A DNA stretch of 64,000 nt. It comes from UBA6115 sp040776985. GTDB lineage: Bacteria; Bacillota; Clostridia; Christensenellales; Aristaeellaceae. The stretch lies in NCBI GenBank assembly GCA_040776985.1, contig JAXGZL010000001.1, positions 620,001-684,000 of the forward strand. The letters are read 5' to 3'. A program made the position numbers and the translations under genes. Positions 18,147 through 25,836 of the stretch are shown here, in pieces. Position 1 is the first letter of the stretch. Each line of letters starts with the position of its first letter. The notes beneath the pieces are model-generated. The model was not told where the DNA came from, searched no databases, and was given only the letters and a program-made list of their open reading frames with translations.

Positions 18147-19190
18147 ATGAAAAAGATCAGATTTGGCGTGATCGGCGCTGGCGGCATCGCGGACCGGCGC
18201 ACCATCCCCGGTATCCTGAAGTCAAGGCATGCCCTTGTCAGCGCCCTGATGAACCCGAGGGAGGAGTCTGTCCGTCAGTTGTGTGACAAGTATGGCGTGC
18301 CAAAGGGCTACACTGATGCAGGGGCCCTGGCCCAGGATGAGGGGGTGGATGCCGTCTACATCGCGTCCCCGGTTGACGCCCACCTGCCCCAGGCGCTGGC
18401 GGTCTGCGAAGCGGGCAAGCCTTTATTGATTGAAAAACCCCTGGCGCTGACAGCAGCCCAGGGACAGCAGATGATTGACGCCTTCAAGGGAAAAGGGCTG
18501 CCGCTGGCAGCCGGGCTGATGATGCGCTTTGGCAGCCATATCCGCCAGATGAAACAGCGCTATGAGGCAGGGGAAATCGGCCCCCTGGTGTCAGTTTATT
18601 CCCGTTTTTCCTGCTGGTATCCGGACATCCCTGGCGCCTGGCGGCAGCAGCCGGAGCAGGCCGGGGGCGGCGCCCTGATGGACATGGGCGTTCATGTGAT
18701 TGACCTGATCGCCTACATCACCGGCAGCCCTGTCACCCAGGTGGCGGCCATGCAGGACACCCTCAGCTTCAGCTATCAGGTGGAGGATTCCTCCAGCGTG
18801 CTGATGCGCCTTGAAAACGGGGCGCTGTGCACCCTGCAGAGCCACTTTAACATCCCGGACGAGGCGGCGGACTGGCGCCTGGACCTGTTTGGCACAAGGG
18901 GCTGCCTGCTGGGGCAGGGGGTGCTGGGTCAGGTGGGCGGGGGAAAACTGGATTTGCTGAGCCTCAAGGACGCAGGCGGCTATGACAGCCAGCAAAATGG
19001 CCATGCCGCCGGATTCGTTCCTTTGGAAGGGGATTTTGGCGACCTGTACACCCGGGAGATTGACAGCTTCTGCCACAGCCTGCTGACAGGAGCGCCTCTT
19101 GAAGCCCCCGCTGAAGCCGCTTTGCAGGCCCAAAAGGTGGTGGAAGCGGCCTACCGCTCCCAGATAGAGGGCATCCGGGTCAGCCTGTAG
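18147..19190 (+). CDS. Gfo/Idh/MocA-family oxidoreductase, second of the operon
   Basis: A 347-residue dehydrogenase: FGVIGAGGIADRRTIPG at the N-terminus, EKPLAL near residue 92, and GGGALMDMGVHVIDLIAYI, carrying the family His-Asp-type active-site helix, near 175. I chose ATG 18147, four bases after the stop of the previous gene; an in-frame TTG at 18135 lacks a ribosome-binding site. It may reverse the oxidation step of the first Gfo protein or act on a second position. Its end overlaps the convergent aldo/keto reductase gene by 11 bases. Confidence 0.9.
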   Translation: MKKIRFGVIGAGGIADRRTIPGILKSRHALVSALMNPREESVRQLCDKYGVPKGYTDAGALAQDEGVDAVYIASPVDAHLPQALAVCEAGKPLLIEKPLALTAAQGQQMIDAFKGKGLPLAAGLMMRFGSHIRQMKQRYEAGEIGPLVSVYSRFSCWYPDIPGAWRQQPEQAGGGALMDMGVHVIDLIAYITGSPVTQVAAMQDTLSFSYQVEDSSSVLMRLENGALCTLQSHFNIPDEAADWRLDLFGTRGCLLGQGVLGQVGGGKLDLLSLKDAGGYDSQQNGHAAGFVPLEGDFGDLYTREIDSFCHSLLTGAPLEAPAEAALQAQKVVEAAYRSQIEGIRVSL

Positions 19191-20196
19191 GGCTGTCCCG
19201 CTCCAAATCCAGCCAGGCGCATTCCTCTGGGCTGAGGGGGATTTTGAGGGCGGCGATGTTTTCCCGCATCCGCTCCGGATGGGCGGTGCTGATGACGGGG
19301 AAAAACCGCAAAGGCTGGCAGAGCATGAAGGCCAGGGCAATCTGGGACACGGTGCAGCCCTTTTCCCGGGCCAGGCTTTCCGCCCGTGCCAGGCGGCGCA
19401 GGTTGTCCTCGTTAAGGTAGCCCCTTTGGGCCGGCTCATCCAGCCGGTCCTTCATTTTTTCAAGGTCCTGGCTGTCATAGGCGCCTGAAAACAGGCCCCG
19501 GGCCAGGCTGGAATATGCGAAGATGGGCATGTTTTGCCGGAGATACCATTCTCTGGCTTTTTTGTTCTGGGGCCCGGTCAGGGTTTCGCAGCCGCCGCCC
19601 CAGACATCGCCCAGCTGATGGGCCAGGCCATAGTGAGGGCTGTTGACGGTGAAGGGTACAAGGCCGTGTTTTTCCGCATACTCATTGGCCTCCTGGACAC
19701 GGGCCAGCGTCCAGTTGGACACGCCGATCAGCCCCGCCTTGCCCTGCTGGTGGAGTTGATTCAGCGCCTCCATGATGGGGCCCACCGGCTGGGTGACATC
19801 ATCCCGGTGCAGCAGATAGATCTCCAGGGTTTCTTTCCCCAGCTTGGCCAGGGAGTCATGGGCATCCGCCAGGATGTCATAAGGGGTCACCCGTTTGCGC
19901 CAGGTGTTGTGGTGGGCGCCTTTGGTGAGGATGTTCACCTGGTCATGAAGGCCCTGGGCATGAAGCCACTCGCCCACCGGTTCCTCTCCATAGTGGTTGG
20001 AGCAGTCCAGGGTGTTGATGCCCATGGCGAAGATCTCATCCAGCAGGGCAAAGGCCTTGTCTAGGGCCTGCTGAAAGCCGGGCTCCTCCCCGTGGTCTGT
20101 GCGGGTGGCGGCAAAGAACACCGGGTGGGCTGTGCCAAAGACAAAGCGGGAAACCGGGCGACCAAGGCCATTTATCTGCTCATATTGCATTTTCAT
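19180..20196 (-). CDS. Aldo/keto reductase
   Basis: A 338-residue NADPH-dependent (beta/alpha)8 reductase. The catalytic tetrad is visible: D57-Y64 region (INTLDCSNHYGEE), K in ILTKGAHH near 90 and H in YLLHRDDV near 128. The NADP end region is ISTAHPERMRENIAAL. It is convergent with the sugar operon and may serve it, but it could also belong to the secreted-protein cluster upstream on its own strand. Substrate unknown. A second ATG two codons later has about the same ribosome-binding site. Confidence 0.9.
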   Translation of the reverse strand: MKMQYEQINGLGRPVSRFVFGTAHPVFFAATRTDHGEEPGFQQALDKAFALLDEIFAMGINTLDCSNHYGEEPVGEWLHAQGLHDQVNILTKGAHHNTWRKRVTPYDILADAHDSLAKLGKETLEIYLLHRDDVTQPVGPIMEALNQLHQQGKAGLIGVSNWTLARVQEANEYAEKHGLVPFTVNSPHYGLAHQLGDVWGGGCETLTGPQNKKAREWYLRQNMPIFAYSSLARGLFSGAYDSQDLEKMKDRLDEPAQRGYLNEDNLRRLARAESLAREKGCTVSQIALAFMLCQPLRFFPVISTAHPERMRENIAALKIPLSPEECAWLDLERDSPTG

Positions 20197-20258
20197 GTTC
20201 CTTCCCTGATTGTGTTTGTTGGCCTTATTCTATCACAAACAGGGACAGAAAGCCCATT

Positions 20259-21380
20259 TTACTTGCGCCTCTCCCAGGCTTCAAAGCCCGGGTAAATGAC
20301 GGCTTTGTTCATTTTTGAAAGGGGATTCAATAACTTGCCCGTCTGGGCGTTCACCAGGATTTCCCGGTAACTGAGGGAGTTCTGGGGGTGGAAAAAATGG
20401 GGATCCTCCTCAGCCACAAAGACGGGCTCCACCTCTTTTTTAGGGTCCCTGGTGTACAGGCAGCCGATGTTCCAGACGGGGAAGGCGTAAAAGTCCCGCT
20501 CCCGGTTGCGCACCTGCTTTGGCGTATAGCCAGGTGCCTCAAACAGGGCATAGCCCAGCTTCATGTGTAGCACCTGGCGGAGGCGGCCTGCTTCAATCTC
20601 TTTTTCCAGGGTTTTCAGCACGCTGTCAAAACCCGCCAGGGGGATGTTCTCCGCCAGGGTTTCCACCGGCTGAATCAGATGAATCCCCAGCCAGAAATTG
20701 TCCGGCTGCCGGTAGCACAGGCTGAGCTGCGTTCGGGTGCCGCAGTCAAAGTTCTGCTGGCCGACAAAAGCCTTGTAGAAGTTGCCCACCATCGGGAGAC
20801 CATGAAGCAGTTGGGGCCAATAGAAGGAGGACCAGCCCGGCGCCAGGAAGCTGACCTTATCCTTCGCATAGTAGGCGTGGCTCATGATTTCCTCCGGCTG
20901 CATCAGATCAATCACCGAAGGATCCAGGCCCAGGCTTTTAATGGTGTTCGACAGCCAGCCCGTCAATTCTCCAAAGGTGATGGGGTTGCTGTTGATGTAG
21001 GCGCTTTCCAGGTCAAAACCCTCCAGCCACACCCGCCAGGGCTTGGCGGACAGTTTTTCTCCCCCCACCAGCAGGGCGCCTGCCGGCTCCTCTCCCGGGC
21101 TTGAGCGCTGCACCAAGAAGGAGCCAGGGCCATCATGGCGCACCTTATGCCAGAGGGGGTCTCCCTCCGGCAGGGTGATGGGAAAGTCCTGATGCTGGCA
21201 GCGGGATACCGGCACTTTGTCCACCGCCGGCACCTGGGGCTGCACATCCACCTTAATCTCCCTGCCGTGGGCTTTGTAATTCTTCTGCCAGCCCTTTTCC
21301 GCCTGCTGGCGGACTTCTGTGATGGAATAAGCATTTTTCGCCAGGCCCAGCTGAGGCAGGGCAAGCAGCGTCAGCAGCAT
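20259..21380 (-). CDS. Secreted protein of unknown function, paralogue 3 (apparent frameshift at 5' end)
   Basis: A 373-residue protein paralogous to the next two genes upstream. Shared marks: W-x5-Y-x-x-x-x-R-x-I-x-V-D near the N-terminus, LEKEIEAGRLRQVL, PVWNIGCLYTRDPKK, and the end NAQTGKLLNPLSK. The listed frame starts at an internal ATG with a headless signal peptide. The natural start is ATG 21403, overlapping the stop of 21400-22506 (ATGA) with a good ribosome-binding site, but that frame stops after 10 codons. One extra A in the A5 run (21396-21400) would restore an MKKRF-type signal peptide in frame. So this is a mutated gene or a sequence error. Function not recognised. Confidence 0.75.
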   Translation of the reverse strand: MLLTLLALPQLGLAKNAYSITEVRQQAEKGWQKNYKAHGREIKVDVQPQVPAVDKVPVSRCQHQDFPITLPEGDPLWHKVRHDGPGSFLVQRSSPGEEPAGALLVGGEKLSAKPWRVWLEGFDLESAYINSNPITFGELTGWLSNTIKSLGLDPSVIDLMQPEEIMSHAYYAKDKVSFLAPGWSSFYWPQLLHGLPMVGNFYKAFVGQQNFDCGTRTQLSLCYRQPDNFWLGIHLIQPVETLAENIPLAGFDSVLKTLEKEIEAGRLRQVLHMKLGYALFEAPGYTPKQVRNRERDFYAFPVWNIGCLYTRDPKKEVEPVFVAEEDPHFFHPQNSLSYREILVNAQTGKLLNPLSKMNKAVIYPGFEAWERRK

Positions 21381-21399
21381 GAGGGATAAGAAGCGTTTT

Positions 21400-22506
21400 T
21401 CATTTCTTTATTCCTTTCTGTACATCCTCCCAGGAGAGGAAGCCTGAGAATTTGAAGCGGCTGCGGTCTTTGCTGAGAGGGTCCAGTATCTTGGCTGTCT
21501 GGGCATTGATAATCAGCCGCCTGAACTCAGGCCTTTCATAGATGTCTGCACAGGAAGCATCGTCTTCCTGACGGGGTTTTATTTTCTGCCGGGCATCCCT
21601 CACATAAAGGCAGTCAAACACCCAGGTGGGCACGGCATAGAATACATTGCCTGATTCTCCTAAATGCTGATGGTTGGCCTTGTCCGGCATGAGGGTATAG
21701 CCAAAGTTCAGGTCAAACACCTGGCGCAGCCTGCCTGCACTGATTTCTTTTTCCATGGCTGAAATGATCCTGTCAAAGGAGGCCAGCGGCACATCCTCTG
21801 CCAGGCGTGTCTTTTCCGCCACCAGGAAATTTCCGGAAAAGGAAAAATGCTCTGGGTTTTTCTCCACATAGGCGCTTAATCGGGGCATGGCGCTGCCCGG
21901 GCCCCTGAAACCTTGATCCAGGGCAATATAGGACTTATTCAGATCCCCCACCACGGGAATGCCGCCCAGGTTTTGGAAAAACTGCACATGCAGCACGCCA
22001 GGGCCTAAAATAGGCCGCCTGTTTCCATCCACATAGCTGAACTCCTGAAGGCCATACAACTTGTCACGATAGATAAAATCAGCCCCCAGACCGCTCTCTT
22101 TTGCTGTCTGATGCGCCACGCTGACTGTTTCCTGGAGCGTTACAGGAATATCCGCATAGTGACCGTCCCACTGGTAATTTTCATGAATGCCCTTTGATAG
22201 AATCACCGCAGGCTCGGTTTTATTCTGCTTGACTGCAGCGGACTCAATATGTACAAAGCCTGCCTCACGGCTGATGTCAGGGGGAAAATCAGGAAGATAG
22301 CACTGGATCAGGGGCACTGTCATAACACTGGGCACATGGGGCTTTATATCTATCTGGATGCTGCGTCTATGGGCCTGATAGGTCTTGTGCCAGCCCGCCT
22401 GGGCCTGGGCCCTCACCTCTTCCATGCTGTAGTATTTTTGGGCCTGGGCCAGGAGAGGCAAAACCAGGATGCCAAGCAGAAACAAGGCCAACAGTCGTTT
22501 TCTCAT
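21400..22506 (-). CDS. Secreted protein of unknown function, paralogue 2
   Basis: A 368-residue exported protein: signal peptide MRKRLLALFLLGILVLPLL ending near LAQAQ. Conserved with its two neighbours: GWHKTYQAHRRSIQIDIKP, MEKEISAGRLRQVF, VPTWVFDCLYVRD, INAQTAKILDPLSKD. There is no lipobox cysteine and no second membrane segment. It lies nine bases after paralogue 1 and overlaps paralogue 3 by four, so the three form an operon. I do not recognise a named domain; a lineage-limited Clostridia family is likely. Confidence 0.85.
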   Translation of the reverse strand: MRKRLLALFLLGILVLPLLAQAQKYYSMEEVRAQAQAGWHKTYQAHRRSIQIDIKPHVPSVMTVPLIQCYLPDFPPDISREAGFVHIESAAVKQNKTEPAVILSKGIHENYQWDGHYADIPVTLQETVSVAHQTAKESGLGADFIYRDKLYGLQEFSYVDGNRRPILGPGVLHVQFFQNLGGIPVVGDLNKSYIALDQGFRGPGSAMPRLSAYVEKNPEHFSFSGNFLVAEKTRLAEDVPLASFDRIISAMEKEISAGRLRQVFDLNFGYTLMPDKANHQHLGESGNVFYAVPTWVFDCLYVRDARQKIKPRQEDDASCADIYERPEFRRLIINAQTAKILDPLSKDRSRFKFSGFLSWEDVQKGIKK

Positions 22507-22514
22507 GAATCCCC

Positions 22515-23633
22515 TTATTTAATATTCTGCCAAGTGATGATTTTGGGCACTGCCCGGCGGTTATTTCTCTTGTCTGCATAGTCCAGCAGGCTGCCCAACT
22601 GGGCCTGATAGACCAGCTCCAAGCGCTCGATGCCGTCATCCACCACCTGGCCGCTGTCGGGGTCCAGGTGGGGCGTAACCCCCCTTTTGGGATCCCTGGT
22701 ATAGCCGCCTTTTAAAACCCAGGCGGGCAGCAGCCAAAATACCTGATCGTCCTTGGGGTCCAAGTAGGGGATATAGCACAGTTCCAGGCTGTCAATGCTG
22801 CGCAGACGTCCGGCCATGATCTCCTTTTCGAAGGCTTTCTTGGCGCTGGTGAAGGGCAGCAGGGGAATGTCATCAACAATCAAGTCTTTCTCAGCAAACA
22901 GCTGGGATACGATCCGGAACTCATCCGGGCTTTCAATCCTGGCGTAGACAGTGCCGTTCCGGATGTTCTTTTCATTGCCCCTGCTGCCTGTTTGTGGGTC
23001 ATAACAAGCCTTGGCTGGCTGGTAGGGGATGCCCCGGAATTGCTGGCGCAGAGTAAAGAGATAGCGGCCGCTGTCCGTAACCCGCTCCTTCCACACGATG
23101 TGATCCCCGCTGCCTGTATAGCGGTAAAAGGCGCTGTCCACCTGGGTCTGCCGGAGGGAAAAGTCTTCTTGATGAAGGCCAAACAAACGCTCCATCTCAG
23201 AGAACAGCAGGTCTGCTGCGTCTTCAAAGCTCAGCTGGCTGTTTTCGGGCAGGATGTCCGGCACTTCCCCTTCGCCAAAAACATGGCTGCTCTTTCGGCG
23301 CCAGTCCTTGCCAATCACCTGATCCTGGCCGTGGATGTTGGCTTCCAGCATGCCTTTCTCATTGCGGCGGACCAGCCTGTAAGCAGCTAAAACTTCCTTT
23401 GAAGCAGGAGGCATGTGATAGACTTTAATGACCGGAAACTGGCTCGCCTCTGGCAGCCGGATTTTCACATCTATGTCTACCTGTCGCCACTTTGTTTTGT
23501 AGCTTTCCGTCCAGCGCTCCGGCGTTTCTGCAATAATTTGCTGAATGCTCTGATAATCATGCTGAGCCACAGCAGACATGACAATCATGAGACATATAAA
23601 AAAGGCTCCAACACCTGTCAGCTTTTTTCCCAT
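22515..23633 (-). CDS. Secreted protein of unknown function, paralogue 1
   Basis: A 372-residue exported protein with signal peptide MGKKLTGVGAFFICLMIVM ending near SAVAQ. Shared family marks: RWTESYKTKWRQVDIDVK, FEKEIMAGRLRSI, LPAWVLKGGYTRDPKR, and a C-terminus QAQLGSLLDYADK. I chose ATG 23633 with AGGAA upstream; the frame is open further upstream only because it runs into the insertion sequence. The IS5-type element ends 28 bases before this start, so it has replaced or displaced the native upstream region. Confidence 0.85.
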   Translation of the reverse strand: MGKKLTGVGAFFICLMIVMSAVAQHDYQSIQQIIAETPERWTESYKTKWRQVDIDVKIRLPEASQFPVIKVYHMPPASKEVLAAYRLVRRNEKGMLEANIHGQDQVIGKDWRRKSSHVFGEGEVPDILPENSQLSFEDAADLLFSEMERLFGLHQEDFSLRQTQVDSAFYRYTGSGDHIVWKERVTDSGRYLFTLRQQFRGIPYQPAKACYDPQTGSRGNEKNIRNGTVYARIESPDEFRIVSQLFAEKDLIVDDIPLLPFTSAKKAFEKEIMAGRLRSIDSLELCYIPYLDPKDDQVFWLLPAWVLKGGYTRDPKRGVTPHLDPDSGQVVDDGIERLELVYQAQLGSLLDYADKRNNRRAVPKIITWQNIK

Positions 23634-23679
23634 ATCTTTTCCTAAAAAATAATAATGTTCTAGATAGTGTCTACACGAG

Positions 23680-24057
23680 TTACGCAAGGACTCCTGCCCA
23701 AATGGCGATACATCGAACTTGAATTGCAGCAATGAACCCGTCGCTGGTTTTCGCGTACCTGGTTGCAACCCCGCGCCATCGCTTGAGAATCAGGAAAGCA
23801 TTTTCGACCAAATGACGAATCCGATAGAGATACTCATCGTAAGTCCTCTTCTTCTTTCGGTTCTTCTTGGGAGGGATGACAACTTCCATCCCAGCGGCAA
23901 CAGCGTGAGCAATGATTTCATTCGTGTCATAGCCGCGGTCTGCCAGCAACGCTTCAGCGGATATTCCCTCAATCAAATGGACAGCTTCCTTGCAATCAGC
24001 TCGGGTACCTTTTGTAACAAGAATTCGGACTGGCATACCATTCGCATCCACGGCCAA
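23680..24057 (-). CDS. IS5-family transposase, OrfB (C-terminal part)
   Basis: A 125-residue frame that continues the DDE domain: HLAVDANGMPVRILVTKGT, second Asp in LLADRGYDT, and the Glu in HLVENAFLILKRWRGVATRY. It is probably made only as a fusion with OrfA by frameshifting at about 24080. The ATG at 24057 used here is nominal. All three catalytic acids are present across the two frames, so the element may be active. Confidence 0.85.
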   Translation of the reverse strand: MAVDANGMPVRILVTKGTRADCKEAVHLIEGISAEALLADRGYDTNEIIAHAVAAGMEVVIPPKKNRKKKRTYDEYLYRIRHLVENAFLILKRWRGVATRYAKTSDGFIAAIQVRCIAIWAGVLA

Positions 24058-24446
24058 ATGTATTTTGCTGTTGAGCCCCCTTTTGTGCGGGACATGTCCT
24101 GATTCCCACCCCTTGCACCCGCTGCGTGCGGATGAACTTTGACATGGCTTGCGTCAATCATCAGCCATTCGTAATCCGGATCCTGGATAAGAACTTCCAA
24201 TATTCTTTCCCAGATACCGTTCCTGCGCCATCGGATGAACCGCTGATGGATCGTGCCCCACTTGCCATAATCCGGAGGTAAATCCCGCCAAGGCGCGCCG
24301 GTCCGGATGACCCAGAATACACCATTGATAAACCTTCTGTTGTCCTGCGCAATCCCTCCCCATTGTCCTCGCTGCCCCGGTAGGTTAGGCTCCAGTAATG
24401 TCCATACGGAATCGCTCATATCGTGTCGGTGATAAGCAGCGGTCAT
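23973..24446 (-). CDS. IS5-family transposase, OrfA (N-terminal part)
   Basis: A 157-residue frame with the DUF4096-like N-domain (WTLLEPNLPGQRGQWGG, FWVIRTGAPWRDLPPDYG) and the first catalytic Asp in LMIDASHVKVHP near residue 118. The transposase continues in OrfB after a -1 shift at the A4G5C run (complement of 24075-24084), as is known in this IS group. Residues after that run (from about 125) are out of the conserved frame. Present in one copy in this window. Confidence 0.88.
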   Translation of the reverse strand: MTAAYHRHDMSDSVWTLLEPNLPGQRGQWGGIAQDNRRFINGVFWVIRTGAPWRDLPPDYGKWGTIHQRFIRWRRNGIWERILEVLIQDPDYEWLMIDASHVKVHPHAAGARGGNQDMSRTKGGSTAKYIWPWMRMVCQSEFLLQKVPELIARKLSI

Positions 24447-24514
24447 CGCTTAAGTCCCCTTTCAGTGATGACACCATTATATCACAATTCTCGTGTAGAC
24501 ACTATCTAAGGGGG

Positions 24515-24546
24515 TTTGGGGGATTTCTTTCAAGAAATCCCCCAAA
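24515..24546 (-). terminator. Hairpin after the anti-sigma gene
   Basis: A 13-bp perfect stem (24515-24527 with 24534-24546), 16 bases after the anti-sigma stop. No T-run follows on the minus strand, so termination may be leaky. The IS5 element lies directly beyond it. Confidence 0.5.
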
Positions 24547-24561
24547 TCTATACGTTCCCTC

Positions 24562-25695
24562 TTACTCCGCCTTCACGTTCGGGATTTCCACCCTGTCGGT
24601 GCCGTTGGTGAGGACGAAAGTGTCCGGGTATTTTTCCTGGGTCAGGAACTCGGCAATCACCAGGCCCACCACGGGCTTTGTTTCATCTATGATTTCATCC
24701 TTGCCATAGTCCTTGCCCTCTTCCAGCTTGAACTCGGTGTTCTTGCGATCATCCTGTGTGTAGCCCCAGCCGCCCCAGTCGGCGCGCTGCAGGCTGTTTT
24801 CGCCCTTTTCATCCCCCAGAGCCACCTTTTTGTCAAAGGCCCAGGTGTCCATGATCTTATCAATCTGCTCCATGGGGACGCCAGGCTTGAAGACCAGGTC
24901 AAAGTTCAGGTAGACCCGGATGGGGGAGATCTGGAGGTTGGTGACCTTCAGGCTGTAATCGCCAAAGTCCTTTTCCGGGATCTCCTTCACCTTGTACACG
25001 CCGGGCAGGTTCTTCACATCCATGGTGAAGGACAGCTCCTTGTTTTCAATGCTGCGCTTGCCCCGGATGGGCAGGACCACTTCCAGTTTATCTCCTGCTT
25101 CAATTTCTGACATGTTATACTGGATCCAGGCAATGGTTTCCCCGTTGCCAGGGCCGGTGACCACCCCGGCGCCCCCCAGGGGATTCAGGTTGTGGCCGTT
25201 GACAAAGGCGTAGTCCATGCTGGCCCAGCTGACCTCATCCATGGTGGCGGCCCGGAACTCGAAGTTGCCGTTCCACACATCCTCTTCCGTTTTCTTGTCA
25301 AAGGGCTTTGTGGCGGCCTTGTCCCGGGTGGCGTGGGCGATGCGCAGGTAGCGGCCGTCATACACGGCCTCCTTCACGGTGACCTCCACATGCTCAAACT
25401 CCACCTTGGCCAAATCCTTTTGCAGCAGGTCATAGGCTTCCTTTTGGACCACAGTGTGTTCAGGGCTTAATTGAGTGCCCATTAAGTTAAACAGGCCAAA
25501 GCCATCGGTGAGGGCGAAAGCTGCCGCGGTGACCAGCACCAGGGCCAGGGCAATGGCAGCGGACAATGACAGTTTCTTTTTCACTTGGGGTTCCTCCATC
25601 TTGCTGATCTCGCTTGAGATCCGATATTTCAGCCCTGCGCTCATCCTGAGGCCGGACAGGCGGGCATCCGCGATTTCCTTGAAATTGTTTTTCAT
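24562..25695 (-). CDS. Anti-sigma factor-like membrane protein, partner of the ECF sigma factor
   Basis: A 377-residue protein: short cytoplasmic N-terminus (1-40), one transmembrane helix (about 43-64, SLSAAIALALVLVTAAAFAL), then a 300-residue outer domain of DUF4179-like character. Gene order sigma, small ORF, anti-sigma in one operon supports the role: it holds the sigma factor at the membrane and releases it on an envelope signal. The N-terminal ADARLSGLRMSAGLKYRI is repeated almost in form in the 45-residue ORF just upstream. RBS AAGGTGG before ATG 25695. Confidence 0.8.
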   Translation of the reverse strand: MKNNFKEIADARLSGLRMSAGLKYRISSEISKMEEPQVKKKLSLSAAIALALVLVTAAAFALTDGFGLFNLMGTQLSPEHTVVQKEAYDLLQKDLAKVEFEHVEVTVKEAVYDGRYLRIAHATRDKAATKPFDKKTEEDVWNGNFEFRAATMDEVSWASMDYAFVNGHNLNPLGGAGVVTGPGNGETIAWIQYNMSEIEAGDKLEVVLPIRGKRSIENKELSFTMDVKNLPGVYKVKEIPEKDFGDYSLKVTNLQISPIRVYLNFDLVFKPGVPMEQIDKIMDTWAFDKKVALGDEKGENSLQRADWGGWGYTQDDRKNTEFKLEEGKDYGKDEIIDETKPVVGLVIAEFLTQEKYPDTFVLTNGTDRVEIPNVKAE

Positions 25696-25698
25696 CTT

Positions 25699-25836
25699 TC
25701 AGACCACCTTTCCAGAGCAATCCGGGGCCGGGACAGGCTGTTTTCCTGTCCTGATCAGAATGCGCAGAACCAGGTTCAGGGTCATGTTGAGGCCGGAGAG
25801 GCGCGTATCCATGATCTTTTTCAGCTCAGTCTTCAT
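25699..25836 (-). CDS. Small ORF (45 residues) resembling the anti-sigma N-terminus
   Basis: Starts at ATG 25836 inside the last codons of the sigma gene and stops two bases after the frame reaches the anti-sigma ribosome-binding site. It reads MKTELKKIMDTRLSGLNMTL and ends DCSGKVV. The start is preceded by the same GGAAAGGTGG run as the anti-sigma start, and the first 20 residues match the anti-sigma N-terminus (K-x-I-x-D-x-RLSGL-x-M). It has no membrane segment. It may be a soluble sigma-binding peptide or the remains of a tandem duplication. Confidence 0.6.
   Translation of the reverse strand: MKTELKKIMDTRLSGLNMTLNLVLRILIRTGKQPVPAPDCSGKVV

Larger units (their letters stand above)
23663..24506 (-). 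mobile_element. IS5-family (IS427-like) insertion sequence
   Basis: An 844-bp element with perfect 17-bp terminal inverted repeats GATAGTGTCTACACGAG (left 23663-23679, right 24490-24506 as complement). It is flanked by TA on both sides (23661-23662 and 24507-24508), fitting the short TA-type duplication of this group. It holds two overlapping transposase frames. It is inserted between the hairpin after the anti-sigma gene and the start of the secreted-protein trio. Confidence 0.9.

Noticed and set aside
20259..21380. ATG 21380 as true start of paralogue 3
   Set aside because: It would give a signal peptide without the basic head, and the coupled ATG 21403 has the better site; kept only as the longest intact frame.
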